A stretch of 64,000 nucleotides of DNA from Tenuifilum thalassicum. Its GTDB lineage: Bacteria; Bacteroidota; Bacteroidia; Bacteroidales; Tenuifilaceae. Below the pieces are notes generated by a model. It ran no database searches. It was not told where the DNA came from and saw nothing but the letters and a program-made list of their open reading frames with translations. Location: assembly GCF_013265555.1 (NCBI RefSeq), contig NZ_CP041345.1, positions 682,001 to 746,000 of the forward strand, read 5' to 3'. A program made the translations under genes and the position numbers. Shown piece by piece: positions 8,633-17,961 of this stretch; position 1 is the stretch's first letter; each line of letters opens with the position of its first letter.

Positions 8633-11101
8633 ATGATTAATTTATCAGTCACAAAGATTGCGGAGATAGTTCAAGGTGAAGTAATTGGCGATTCTAATCG
8701 GATTGTCAATAATGTACTTACCGATAGTAGAATTCCTGTGTCAGGGAGCAGGGTGATTTTTGTTGCTATCAATGGGCAAAATCACAATGGCCATGAGTTT
8801 GTTTATGAGCTTTATGAGTATCGCGATATAAATGTTTTTCTGGTAGAAAAGGATGAGGTAAATTATTCTCTCTGTCCTGAGGCCTCTTTTGTCATAGTTG
8901 ATGACACACTTCAAGCACTACAAAAGTTAGCTGTTTATCATCGAAATAGATTTGCATATCCTATTATAGGCATCACCGGAAGTAATGGTAAAACCATAGT
9001 TAAGGAGTGGCTAAATCAGCTATTATCCGATGAATACCAGATTGTTCGCAGCCCTCGTAGTTATAATTCACAGGTGGGGGTTCCCTTATCGGTTCTGCAG
9101 ATGGATGACCATTTCGACTTGGGTATTTTTGAAGCAGGTATTTCTAAGCCAGGAGAAATGGTTAAACTTCAACCTATTATTGACCCATCAATAGGGATAT
9201 TCACAAACATAGGAATGCCTCATCAAGAGAATTTTGATGATATTGACGAAAAGGTTAATGAAAAGTTAAAGCTATTCAGAGAGGTAAACACTCTCATTTA
9301 CTGTAAGGACCATGCAGTAATTGATACCATAGCAAGGGAGAATACTCTTTTGGCTGATAATCAGCTGTTAACATGGGGGCAAAATCCTGAAGCAAACATC
9401 AAAGTAAGAAGCATTAAAAGACTTGAATCTAAAACCGAAGTACACGTTCAATACAAACAGCAGGAGTTTAACCTGACAATTCCATTTATCGATGGTGCAT
9501 CGTACGAAAATGCGATGCATTGCGTGGCAACCATGTTGCTGTTGGGTTACAAGGCTTCTGATATAGAAGAGCGCCTAAAGCGCCTGCAACCTGTTGCCAT
9601 GCGACTTGAACTGCTTGAAGGTATAAACGGATGCTCTTTAATTAACGACTCCTACAACTCCGATTTAGGCTCTCTAGCAATTGCTGTCGATTTTTTAATG
9701 CAGCAAAAGCAGCATGATAAGCATGTAGTAATCCTTTCCGATATTCTTGAAAGCGGTTATGCTCCTGAGCAGCTCTACTCTAAGGTGGCGCAGATGTTAG
9801 AAGATAAAGGCGTTGATTTGCTTATTGGTATTGGCCCTGAAATAAGCCGATACGATTACGCATTTGATATTGATGCCGATTTTTACACATCGACACATGA
9901 ATTCCTTGCCGACTTGAAACGTAGGGAGTTACGCGATTCTGCAATACTGATTAAGGGTAGCAGAAAATTTCATTTTGAGCAGATATGCTCTACTTTAGAG
10001 CGCAAGGTACATCGAACCATACTCGAAATCAACCTTAATGCCATATCACATAATCTTAACCACTACCGCAGCCTGCTTAATCCTGATGTGATGATTATGG
10101 CTATGGTAAAGGCATTCTCATACGGAAGTGGTTCCTTTGAGATTGCTAATCTTTTACAATATCATCGTGTCGATTACCTTGGAGTTGCTTATACCGACGA
10201 AGGTGTTGCACTTAGAGAAGCAGGAATTACCTTGCCAATAATTGTACTTAACCCTTCCTTTGGTACTTACGAGGTGATGATTGAGTTTAACCTTGAACCT
10301 GAAATATACAACTTTGCTGGTTTAAGAGAGTTTATATCCGTGCTAAATAGAGTGGGGGTTAGCTCCTATGGCATTCACCTAAAAATTGATAGCGGAATGC
10401 ATCGGTTAGGATTTTTACCTGTCCAGGTAGATGAGCTCTTAGATATAATTAAGTCAACAAATTCGGTTCGAGTCGAGAGTATATTCTCGCATCTGGCAGC
10501 AAGCGATGAGCCCCAGCACGATGAGTTTACAAAACAACAGATAGAGATATTTTCAAGTGTATACGATAAACTTTCCGAAGGCCTTGGGTATAAACCTGTC
10601 AAACATATTTTAAATACTGGTGGAATTGAGCGTTTCCCCGAAGCTCAGTTCGATATGGTTCGTTTAGGAATCGGCCTATATGGCATTAGTCCAACCCAAC
10701 AGGATAAGCTAATGCCTATAAGCACGTTAAGGAGTAAGGTGATACAGGTTAAGTACGTTCAACCTGGCGAAACAATTGGTTATAGTCGAAGGGGCGTAGT
10801 TGAGAAACCAACAACAGTTGTAACCATTCCGGTTGGCTATGCCGATGGGCTTTCGCGACTTCTTGGAAATGGGAATTATAGAATGATGCTTAATGGAAAG
10901 CTCGTTCCTACTATTGGTAACATTAGCATGGATACTACCATGCTCGATGCTACAGGTGTTGATGTTAAAGAGGGCGACGAAGTAATCGTATTTGGCAATG
11001 AGCCCACTATTGCCGATATGGCAAAAGCAATGGGCACCATTCAATACGAGGTGCTAACATCAATATCGCAAAGGGTGAAAAGGGTTTATTTTCAGGAATA
11101 G
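8633..11101 (+). CDS. murF-alr: Bifunctional MurF ligase / alanine racemase
   Basis: One polypeptide of 822 residues with two consecutive activities of peptidoglycan precursor synthesis. The N-terminal half (about 1-455) is UDP-MurNAc-tripeptide:D-Ala-D-Ala ligase, with the ATP-binding loop GITGSNGKTIVKEW near residue 113 and the NDSYNSDLGSL motif of Mur ligases. The C-terminal half (about 460-822) is PLP-dependent alanine racemase, with the PLP lysine at 493 in MAMVKAFSYGSG, the catalytic tyrosine region ETIGYSRRG, and the signature RLGIGLYGISP. The racemase supplies D-Ala for the ligase's substrate. This fusion is a known arrangement in Bacteroidota. It converges on the Crp/Fnr gene with one base between stop codons. 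Confidence 0.93.
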   Translation: MINLSVTKIAEIVQGEVIGDSNRIVNNVLTDSRIPVSGSRVIFVAINGQNHNGHEFVYELYEYRDINVFLVEKDEVNYSLCPEASFVIVDDTLQALQKLAVYHRNRFAYPIIGITGSNGKTIVKEWLNQLLSDEYQIVRSPRSYNSQVGVPLSVLQMDDHFDLGIFEAGISKPGEMVKLQPIIDPSIGIFTNIGMPHQENFDDIDEKVNEKLKLFREVNTLIYCKDHAVIDTIARENTLLADNQLLTWGQNPEANIKVRSIKRLESKTEVHVQYKQQEFNLTIPFIDGASYENAMHCVATMLLLGYKASDIEERLKRLQPVAMRLELLEGINGCSLINDSYNSDLGSLAIAVDFLMQQKQHDKHVVILSDILESGYAPEQLYSKVAQMLEDKGVDLLIGIGPEISRYDYAFDIDADFYTSTHEFLADLKRRELRDSAILIKGSRKFHFEQICSTLERKVHRTILEINLNAISHNLNHYRSLLNPDVMIMAMVKAFSYGSGSFEIANLLQYHRVDYLGVAYTDEGVALREAGITLPIIVLNPSFGTYEVMIEFNLEPEIYNFAGLREFISVLNRVGVSSYGIHLKIDSGMHRLGFLPVQVDELLDIIKSTNSVRVESIFSHLAASDEPQHDEFTKQQIEIFSSVYDKLSEGLGYKPVKHILNTGGIERFPEAQFDMVRLGIGLYGISPTQQDKLMPISTLRSKVIQVKYVQPGETIGYSRRGVVEKPTTVVTIPVGYADGLSRLLGNGNYRMMLNGKLVPTIGNISMDTTMLDATGVDVKEGDEVIVFGNEPTIADMAKAMGTIQYEVLTSISQRVKRVYFQE

Positions 11102-11102
11102 G

Positions 11103-11810
11103 TTACCCTAAATCGCTTATTCGCTCTAACCGGTAGTGGTCAAGAATTTTAATTCTCCGACCGTCGAGTTCAATAACACCTTCATCGGCAAAACCCGAGA
11201 GGGTCCTGATTGCGTTTGAGGTAGTCATGTTCGATAGGTTCGCCAAGTCTTCGCGCGATAGGTAAACTTTTATAGTCATACCATCATCTTCTAACCCATA
11301 GGTGTCGCGAAGAAATATGAGCGATTCAGCTAATCGTCCTCTAATATGTTTTTGAGTTAAAGTAACGGTTCTGTTTGTTGAAAAACCGAGCTCCGTTGCA
11401 ACCGATTTGAGAATATGGAGAGTTAGCTCTGCATTTTGTCGTAAAATTCCTAAAAAGGCATTTTTTTCAATAATACATACTACGCTATCCTCAAGGGCTT
11501 GAGCAGTGGCAGAATAGTCCTCCTCTGCAAATAGAGCCCTATAGCCAATAAATCCTATTGGCTTAGCCATTCTTACAATTTGGTCACGCCCACCAACACC
11601 CTCTTTGAATAGCTTTACCTTGCCCTTTGAAAGGCAAACTAGCCCTTGGGGGGTATCGCCTTCCTTGTAGATTATTTCTCCTTTCTTGAAATACTGGCAG
11701 GTAATATTATTTCGAATAATCTCTTTTTCTTGTGGTTTTAGATTTGGGAAAAGACCACAAACTCCTTCAAAAACGCTTTCTATGTCAATGTGGTATGAAT
11801 TTCTGGCCAT
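11103..11810 (-). CDS. Crp/Fnr-family transcriptional regulator
   Basis: A 235-residue cytoplasmic regulator. Residues about 20-140 form a cyclic-nucleotide-binding type jelly roll (FKKGEIIYKEGDTPQGLVCL and SKGKVKLFKEG). Residues 150-225 form a winged helix, with the recognition-helix segment LSREDLANLSNMTTSNAIRT. The N-terminal segment contains CGLF and ITCQYF but not the cysteine pattern of oxygen-sensing FNR, so oxygen sensing by a 4Fe-4S cluster is not supported. A perfect palindrome and a TAnnTTTG element lie directly upstream, so autoregulation is plausible. The targets are unknown. Confidence 0.9.
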   Translation of the reverse strand: MARNSYHIDIESVFEGVCGLFPNLKPQEKEIIRNNITCQYFKKGEIIYKEGDTPQGLVCLSKGKVKLFKEGVGGRDQIVRMAKPIGFIGYRALFAEEDYSATAQALEDSVVCIIEKNAFLGILRQNAELTLHILKSVATELGFSTNRTVTLTQKHIRGRLAESLIFLRDTYGLEDDGMTIKVYLSREDLANLSNMTTSNAIRTLSGFADEGVIELDGRRIKILDHYRLERISDLG

Positions 11811-11818
11811 TTTTTTTT

Positions 11819-11826
11819 CAAATGTA
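11819..11826 (-). promoter_or_regulatory. -7 promoter element of the Crp/Fnr gene
   Basis: Minus-strand TACATTTG, an exact TAnnTTTG match, lies 8 bases before the ATG, so the transcript would have almost no leader. Confidence 0.5.
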
Positions 11827-11834
11827 ACGTATTT

Positions 11835-11852
11835 TTATGTTATCTAACATAA
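11835..11852. promoter_or_regulatory. Palindromic candidate operator
   Basis: TTATGTTA-TC-TAACATAA, perfect 8-base arms with a 2-base centre, in the position where the -33 element of the Crp/Fnr promoter should lie. Size and symmetry suit a Crp/Fnr dimer. Placement over the promoter suggests autorepression. It lies 25 bases from the regulator's ATG and 54 bases from the nadE stop. Confidence 0.5.
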
Positions 11853-11905
11853 TCTTAACAAAAATTCACCCAAAAAGATTTGCATTTATTTCTTTTCTGC
11901 CCTTT

Positions 11906-13570
11906 TTAGCTCCATTTTGTTACTAAGGGCATCTTCCTGCCATACCCAAATGCTTTTGACGAAACCCTTAGTATAGGTGGCGATTGGTAACGTTTATACT
12001 CATTCAGATTAACAAGCCTTATTATTCGTTTAACCGTATTGCTTTCATAACCTTTTCTTATAATTTCCTCTGCCGAAAGGCCTTGCTCAATATACGCAAA
12101 AAGTATTGGGTCAAGAATATCGTATGGGGGCAATGAATCCGAGTCCTTTTGATCTGGACGTAATTCTGCTGAGGGTGGTTTAGTAATGGTATTTATTGGA
12201 ATAATCTCATCATCCCTATTAATAAAGTTAGCCAACCTGTATACATCGGTTTTGTAAACATCTCCGAGAACACTTAGGGCACCACACATGTCGCCGTATA
12301 GAGTACCATATCCAACTGCTGCCTCGCTTTTGTTGCTGGTATTTAGCAGCAAATGGCCAAATTTATTCGAGAGTGCCATAAGTAGGGTTCCTCTAATACG
12401 AGCCTGAATATTCTCTTCGGTGATATCTTCGGGTTTACCCTCAAATACATCTCGGAGCTGATTCCTAAAAGTATCGAAAATGTTTTGTATGGGGACAATA
12501 TCGTATTTAACATTGAGTTTCTTGGCAAGTTGAACCGCATCGTCAACAGAGTGCTGCGATGAGTACTGCGAAGGCATAAGTAATACCCTAAGGTTCTCAG
12601 CAGGGAGCGCCTTTGCGGCCAAAGCAAGAACAACTGCGGAATCTATACCGCCTGATAGTCCAAGTGTAGCTTTAGAGAAACCTAACTTACGAAAGAAGTC
12701 GCTAATCCCCATTACTAATGCATCGTGTATTCGTTCTAAGCGTCTGTCATCGTTTAAGGGATTTATGCTCTCAACGGTTTTGCCTTTGGCAAATGTAGAA
12801 TCAATGATTGTGAAATCCTCATAGAAACTTTTCAGCTTATGTAGTATTTTACCTTGCTCATTTAGCACCATAGAGCCGCCATCGAAAAGCAAATCGGTGT
12901 TTCCTCCAACCTGGTTTACATAGATTACTGGTTTAGAGTATCGTGCCACATTGTTTTTAAAAACCTCAAAGCGACGTTCCTCAACGTTATAGCTAAAAGG
13001 TGATGCCGAGATATTTACAATTAGATCGGGATTAAGTTTTGAAAGATGGTTCATTGGGGCGTCGCGGTAAAGTTGTCCTCTATCGAATGCCGAGGATGTG
13101 GGTTGGTCATCCCAAATATCCTCGCAAATGGTAATGGCAAGTTTAACACCGTCAATTTCAGCCAACCGATACTTTTCGGTGTTGGGTTCAAAGTAGCGAT
13201 ATTCATCAAAAATATCGTAGTCAGGAAGTAATGTCTTATGGAATACATCCAATACTTTTCCTTCTCCTAAAAGGTAGGCTGAGTTATGCAGAAGTTTCCC
13301 AGTTGGCGCCTCATTATAGCTTGGCCCTCCCACAATGGCGTATATATCAACACACGATTTGGCAACATCCTTAATGGCCTGTATGCTTTTGTCGACAAAA
13401 TGTTTATGGGTTAAAAGGTCGTGTGGTGGATAGCCACAAATTGAAAGTTCAGAAAAAATCACGAGCCTTGCACCTTGTTGTTTTGCACGATTGATAGAAG
13501 AAACAATTTTTTCAACATTCTGCTCAAAATGCCCAATGGTATAGTTTAGCTGGGCTAATGCAATCTTCAT
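11906..13570 (-). CDS. nadE: Glutamine-dependent NAD+ synthase
   Basis: Last step of NAD+ synthesis: amidates nicotinate adenine dinucleotide using ATP, with ammonia released from glutamine. The 554 residues comprise an N-terminal nitrilase-type glutaminase (about 1-265) with the Glu-Lys-Cys triad in IFSELSICGYPPHDLL, FHKTLLPDYDIFDEYRYF and LAITICEDIWDD, and a C-terminal ATP-pyrophosphatase domain with the P-loop LGLSGGIDSAVVLALAAK. Length is close to the shorter class of glutamine-dependent enzymes. An outer-membrane barrel gene stops 11 bases upstream, so they may share a transcript. Confidence 0.95.
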   Translation of the reverse strand: MKIALAQLNYTIGHFEQNVEKIVSSINRAKQQGARLVIFSELSICGYPPHDLLTHKHFVDKSIQAIKDVAKSCVDIYAIVGGPSYNEAPTGKLLHNSAYLLGEGKVLDVFHKTLLPDYDIFDEYRYFEPNTEKYRLAEIDGVKLAITICEDIWDDQPTSSAFDRGQLYRDAPMNHLSKLNPDLIVNISASPFSYNVEERRFEVFKNNVARYSKPVIYVNQVGGNTDLLFDGGSMVLNEQGKILHKLKSFYEDFTIIDSTFAKGKTVESINPLNDDRRLERIHDALVMGISDFFRKLGFSKATLGLSGGIDSAVVLALAAKALPAENLRVLLMPSQYSSQHSVDDAVQLAKKLNVKYDIVPIQNIFDTFRNQLRDVFEGKPEDITEENIQARIRGTLLMALSNKFGHLLLNTSNKSEAAVGYGTLYGDMCGALSVLGDVYKTDVYRLANFINRDDEIIPINTITKPPSAELRPDQKDSDSLPPYDILDPILFAYIEQGLSAEEIIRKGYESNTVKRIIRLVNLNEYKRYQSPPILRVSSKAFGYGRKMPLVTKWS

Positions 13571-13581
13571 CTTACAAATTT

Positions 13582-14241
13582 TTAAAAAATGACACCAATT
13601 TTAAGGGAAAGGCTTTGCGAAGTAATGGTTGAGGCGGGGTATTCAAGTATGGAAGTTAAACCGTCGGTCCAAATAATGCCAAACTGTAAGGCGCTCTCAC
13701 CTCCTAGGGAGTATTCTCCTCCTACTCCTATAAAATATGAAGCAAATCCCCATGCCACATCGGTTTTTGTGGTTTCCCGATCAACCTGATAATCTGTACT
13801 CCAAACATGACTCCTAATTCTTAAACTTCCGCTTATGCCAAGGTTGGCAAAAAAGGTGGTGTAGCCTATCTGATTCGTTCTAAATTTAAAACCTAATGGA
13901 AGAGTTAAGTACTGCGATTTATATTTAATATTTTTCCCTACTTCAATGGTATAGGTGCTATCGACAGTTTTAAGTGTATAGGTCGATTGAGTAAAACGGA
14001 TATTCCCGCCAAGGTTGTTAATCGACAATCCAGAGAGGAATGAGTAGCGTTGAGCAAAAAAACGTTCCGAAGAAAATCCAATGTTGAATCCCGATACTGC
14101 ACCATTGGGGTCGTACTTTTTAGTGTCGGAGGTAAACCACGAGACTTGGGGGTCGGCAAAAATGCCAAAACTATATTTTTGCGCTTTTACAGCCTGAAAG
14201 CACAAAACCAATCCAGTAAGCAATAAAAACAAACGCTTCAT
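13582..14241 (-). CDS. PorT-like outer membrane beta-barrel protein
   Basis: A 219-residue protein with a signal peptide (1-20, ending FQAVKA) and alternating hydrophobic/hydrophilic strands with many aromatic girdle residues (QYLTLPLGFKFRTNQIGY, FFANLGISGSLRI, GGESALQFGIIWTDG), ending in a strand with terminal phenylalanine (SLSLKIGVIF). This matches small eight-stranded barrels of the PorT / OMP beta-brl_2 type. PorT itself assists T9SS secretion in Porphyromonas, and the window holds T9SS cargo, but orthology cannot be decided by eye. It precedes nadE by 11 bases. Confidence 0.7.
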   Translation of the reverse strand: MKRLFLLLTGLVLCFQAVKAQKYSFGIFADPQVSWFTSDTKKYDPNGAVSGFNIGFSSERFFAQRYSFLSGLSINNLGGNIRFTQSTYTLKTVDSTYTIEVGKNIKYKSQYLTLPLGFKFRTNQIGYTTFFANLGISGSLRIRSHVWSTDYQVDRETTKTDVAWGFASYFIGVGGEYSLGGESALQFGIIWTDGLTSILEYPASTITSQSLSLKIGVIF

Positions 14242-14266
14242 CTTTCTTTACCTTTTGCTATTTTTA

Positions 14267-14274
14267 CAAAAGTA
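14267..14274 (-). promoter_or_regulatory. Candidate -7 element of the barrel-nadE unit
   Basis: Minus-strand TACTTTTG, an exact TAnnTTTG match, 25 bases before the ATG at 14241. Confidence 0.5.
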
Positions 14275-14368
14275 ACCATTATTTTTTTATCGCTAATGCT
14301 TAAAAAATGATAATACATATGCCAGTATTTATGTCTCTTGTTGTTGGTATGCATTAGCTCTTCTTTTG

Positions 14369-14376
14369 TAACTTTG
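14369..14376 (+). promoter_or_regulatory. -7 promoter element of ispE
   Basis: TAACTTTG, exact TAnnTTTG match, preceded by TTGTTG (14341-14346) about 22 bases upstream as a -33 candidate. It also argues for the ATG start at 14400, because an upstream TTG start at 14379 would lie at or before the transcript's first base. Confidence 0.55.
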
Positions 14377-14399
14377 GATTGAATTTGATTAAAGGAAAG

Positions 14400-15221
14400 A
14401 TGATATACTATCCCAATGCTAAAATAAATATCGGTTTAAACATTGTTAGTCGTCGCGACGATGGTTTTCATGATATTGAAACCCTGTTTTATCCAGTAAG
14501 AGGATTAACCGATATTTTAGAAATAATTGCCGTTGATGGCAAACTAAATTCGATTGAGTTTTCTCAAAGCGGAATTCAAATTGACGACCAGCCAGATGCT
14601 AATCTATGCGTAAAAGCCTACAAATTACTTGCTGATAAGTACGGGCTTCCTCGTGTTAAAATGCACCTGCATAAGATGATTCCAATGGGAGCGGGTTTAG
14701 GTGGCGGCTCTGCCGATGCTGCTTTCACGCTGCTAGCATTAAACCAGTTGCTTGATAGGCCTCTCGACAAAGTTCAGCTGGCAAACCTTGCACTACAGCT
14801 GGGTAGCGATTGTCCTTTCTTCTTACTTAATCGGCCCGCAATAGGGAAGGGACGTGGCGATAAACTTCAAGAAGTCAGCTTTGAGCTATCGGGCTATTGG
14901 ATATTACTTGTAAATCCTGGAATTCATGTTGGCACAAAGGAGGCTTATGAGGGTTGTATCCCACAAAAATGGGAGTCTTCTTTAGAAACTTTAATTGGTG
15001 AACCTATTGCAAAATGGAATGAGCTGCTTAGCAACGATTTTGAAAGAACTGTGTTTGTAAAACACCCTAAGATTATGAATATTAAAAACGAACTTTATAG
15101 TATGGGGGCTGTTTATGCCTCAATGTCAGGTAGCGGCTCTACTGTTTTTGGGATATTTCAAACCAAACCTTCTGTTCCGGATGACTTTAAAGCATATTTC
15201 ACGCATGTATCGTTGATGTAA
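14400..15221 (+). CDS. ispE: 4-diphosphocytidyl-2-C-methyl-D-erythritol kinase
   Basis: GHMP kinase of the MEP isoprenoid pathway; phosphorylates CDP-methylerythritol with ATP. The 273-residue protein starts MIYYPNAKINIGLNIV, which holds the catalytic Lys-Asn region of the family, followed by the ATP loop PMGAGLGGGSADAAF and a C-terminal GHMP motif ASMSGSGSTVFGIF. The ATG at 14400 has the purine-rich AAAGGAAAG directly before it, and family members begin at this point, so I prefer it over the upstream TTG at 14379. Divergent from the barrel-nadE unit. No neighbour belongs to the same pathway. Confidence 0.93.
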   Translation: MIYYPNAKINIGLNIVSRRDDGFHDIETLFYPVRGLTDILEIIAVDGKLNSIEFSQSGIQIDDQPDANLCVKAYKLLADKYGLPRVKMHLHKMIPMGAGLGGGSADAAFTLLALNQLLDRPLDKVQLANLALQLGSDCPFFLLNRPAIGKGRGDKLQEVSFELSGYWILLVNPGIHVGTKEAYEGCIPQKWESSLETLIGEPIAKWNELLSNDFERTVFVKHPKIMNIKNELYSMGAVYASMSGSGSTVFGIFQTKPSVPDDFKAYFTHVSLM

Positions 15222-15260
15222 ATGTTTAAGAATATTTTTTACTTAGAATTCAAAAGGCCA

Positions 15261-16325
15261 TTATAGCCATTTTTTTCTTCTGAAGTAAATAACCATCAGA
15301 ATACCCACTATAAGCATCAAGGCCACACTCATAGGATACCCAAACCTCCAATTAAGTTCGGGCATGTATTTAAAGTTCATGCCATAGACCCCTGCAATAA
15401 AAGTAAGCGGAATAAATATGGTTGCTATAATGGTTAAGACCTTCATTATTTCATTCATTCTATTACTTACGCTTGAAAGATATACATCCAATAAGCCGGC
15501 TACCATATCCCTTAATGTCTCAACTATATCAATAACCTGAATGGTATGGTCGTGAATATCTCTGAAATAGATTGCGGTATTCCTATTGATTACGCTTGTT
15601 TCATCTTTATTCAAAACATTAAGTACCTCTCTGAGTGGCCAAATTGATTTTCTTAGCTCCAAAAGATTTCTCTTTAATCGATGAATGGTATGAACAACTT
15701 CTTGTGAAGGATTTAGCAATACGTCTTCCTCCAGAATCTCAACCTCTTCCCCAATTTTTTCGAGTATTACAAAATAGTTATCGACAATAATATCGATTAA
15801 TGCGTAAAGCAGGTAATCGGCTTTGTTTTTTACTATCAGCCCCGTCTTATTCCTTATTCTATGGCGAATTGGTTCAAAAACATCGACCTTTCTCTCTTGG
15901 AAAGTAAACACAAAATTTTTTCCAAGAACCATACTAACCTGTTCAGAATCTACTTGGTGTGAAAGCTCATTGTAAGTGAGCATTCGTAAGACAACAAACA
16001 GGTATTCATCAGAATACTCAACCTTAGGCCGTTGGTTCACATTAAGAATATCTTCGAGTACAAGCAGGTGCAGATTAAAGAACCTGCCAATTTTCTCAAT
16101 CACATCAACTTTGTGCAAGCCAACTATATTTATCCATGAGACTTTTGGGGAATCTATGAATGGTAAGCATTCCTCAATATCATTAAGTTCATGCTCACAA
16201 TATTCTTCAGAATTATAATTAATTACAGCTATTTCATAATCGTCGGTTTTGTTTCCGGTATAAATTAAGGTTCCTGGTGGTTGCCCTTTTTTATGGGCTA
16301 TATTTTTAAATTTTAATTGTTCCAT
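15261..16325 (-). CDS. corA: CorA-type magnesium/cobalt transporter
   Basis: A 354-residue inner-membrane channel for Mg2+ (and possibly Co2+ or Ni2+). A long soluble N-terminal funnel domain (about 1-290) is followed by two membrane helices at the C-terminus; the first (VLTIIATIFIPLTFIAGVYGMNF) ends in the diagnostic pore motif YGMNF, and the second is YPMSVALMLIVGILMVIYF with the basic tail RRKKWL that is typical of CorA. Monocistronic. About 225 bases of AT-rich sequence with no gene follow upstream. Confidence 0.93.
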   Translation of the reverse strand: MEQLKFKNIAHKKGQPPGTLIYTGNKTDDYEIAVINYNSEEYCEHELNDIEECLPFIDSPKVSWINIVGLHKVDVIEKIGRFFNLHLLVLEDILNVNQRPKVEYSDEYLFVVLRMLTYNELSHQVDSEQVSMVLGKNFVFTFQERKVDVFEPIRHRIRNKTGLIVKNKADYLLYALIDIIVDNYFVILEKIGEEVEILEEDVLLNPSQEVVHTIHRLKRNLLELRKSIWPLREVLNVLNKDETSVINRNTAIYFRDIHDHTIQVIDIVETLRDMVAGLLDVYLSSVSNRMNEIMKVLTIIATIFIPLTFIAGVYGMNFKYMPELNWRFGYPMSVALMLIVGILMVIYFRRKKWL

Positions 16326-16551
16326 TATAAGTCAGTTTAAACTATTTTAGGTTAATATTTTAATAAAAACAGGTTAATACTCAACTCCAATAAACTTTTA
16401 CAAATCCATGATGTATTAATATAGCAAACCCGAATGCAATTTTGCTTTTATTAGGAATTGAATCTTTTACTTTTCACCCAGCAAAACCATTAATCGAAGT
16501 TTTTAAATTTTGGTTATTAGCAATTTTCCTTAATACTGGAGGCAAACTTTT

Positions 16552-17961
16552 TTAAAATATCCACCGCCAAGCTAATATCATAAAAAGGAAAATGCCTCCA
16601 TAAACTATTGGTATAAGGAACATTGCGTTACTTGAATATTTAATGTTAAACCTGTAGTTCAACCTTTTAACAACCGCAACGCTCAACCAAATTCCACCTA
16701 TTACAACAAGGGTTAATAAAACCGAAATCAGTATATTTAACCAAACAGGAGTTGGGTTTAAGATGATATCACCTGCTACAATTTGATTAGCAGTGATTTT
16801 ACCGGTTATATCAGACGACAAGTATTTGAAGTATGGCAAACGAGATGTGGTTTTTAAAATAGCCTTTGAAAGATGAGCTGAAGCAATAATTGGGATGAAT
16901 GCCAGGCCATAATTCAACAGGTAATTCTTTAATTTTAAGGTGAATCCCGATATTTTAGCTATTAGGTATGGTAAATACCAGATTAATAATGGGATTAGTC
17001 CGAAAAGTATAATCCCACTAAACAACCCGTTGGCTGTCGGCGATAATGCTAAATGTTTTAGTAACAAATGTGGCAAGAAGTTTAAAATTGAATCGGTTAC
17101 CTTCCATTCCGACCAAATCTCAGAAATAACAAAACCCGAAATAACCAGCACAAAAACCATTTCAGGAAGTTTCAGAGGCTTTAACTTGAATAGGTCGTTG
17201 GCAAAACCAGTATAGGTTAGTTGTGGGTTTGGCCGATTTACATTTTTCTGTGTTTGATACCTGCTGCAAGCTTTTAAACATCCTCCACATAGTATGCAAT
17301 TGGAGTTATCGGAAATATTTGCAGGATACAAATCGACACCGCAACTTTTTACATTCAGGTTGTACTGATAATTTTTACTTATACAGGACTTGTCAGTACA
17401 GCTATCGCATATGCCTTTATCTTTCACTCGCCAACCCAAAAAGGATAGTTTTGAGTACAAACCCAAAAGGTATCCAACCGGACACACATAACGGCAAAAA
17501 GTGTTTTTCTCAAAGATTGCACCAACAAGTACCGAAATAGCAACTATAGTCAAAAGGTAAAGTGCCATAAATGTTGGGTTGCGATGAATGGCAAAAACTT
17601 GTATGCCAACAAAAAGAATCAATAAATAGAATACTGTAATTATCCAGCCCGATAGTAACCATCTGGGCCGTTTGCGTTTAAGACCAATTTTTGAGAAAGC
17701 GGTTGTTATTAGCTCAACCGGACAAACCATGCACCAAACTCGTCCAAAAAAAATAGCAAGAATAATTATGGCAGGCCACCAGTATGACCATACAATCAGG
17801 TTCCCCAGGTTGGTATTCCGGAGTTGTTTCAAAAAAACAGGATCTGAGGAACTTGCCGAAAATCCTAAAACAACCAGCATTACTAATGCTGCTAATGAGA
17901 AGTACTTTAATACAATCGGGAAGTAATTCTTATCTAATAACTTGTTGAATTTGTTCAGCAT
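16552..17961 (-). CDS. Membrane polyferredoxin (NapH/CcoG-like 4Fe-4S protein)
   Basis: A 469-residue membrane protein with about eight hydrophobic segments and two kinds of cysteine motif. Two membrane-proximal CxxxCP motifs (RVWCMVCPVELITT and FCRYVCPVGYLLG) are like those of NapH, NosR and CcoG families. A cytoplasmic ferredoxin-like section carries clusters CDSCTDKSC and CILCGGCLKAC. Proteins of this type pass electrons between the quinone pool and redox partners. No reductase, nap, nos or cytochrome oxidase gene is adjacent, so the partner is unknown. It stands alone, with long intergenic regions on both sides. Confidence 0.8.
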   Translation of the reverse strand: MLNKFNKLLDKNYFPIVLKYFSLAALVMLVVLGFSASSSDPVFLKQLRNTNLGNLIVWSYWWPAIIILAIFFGRVWCMVCPVELITTAFSKIGLKRKRPRWLLSGWIITVFYLLILFVGIQVFAIHRNPTFMALYLLTIVAISVLVGAIFEKNTFCRYVCPVGYLLGLYSKLSFLGWRVKDKGICDSCTDKSCISKNYQYNLNVKSCGVDLYPANISDNSNCILCGGCLKACSRYQTQKNVNRPNPQLTYTGFANDLFKLKPLKLPEMVFVLVISGFVISEIWSEWKVTDSILNFLPHLLLKHLALSPTANGLFSGIILFGLIPLLIWYLPYLIAKISGFTLKLKNYLLNYGLAFIPIIASAHLSKAILKTTSRLPYFKYLSSDITGKITANQIVAGDIILNPTPVWLNILISVLLTLVVIGGIWLSVAVVKRLNYRFNIKYSSNAMFLIPIVYGGIFLFMILAWRWIF

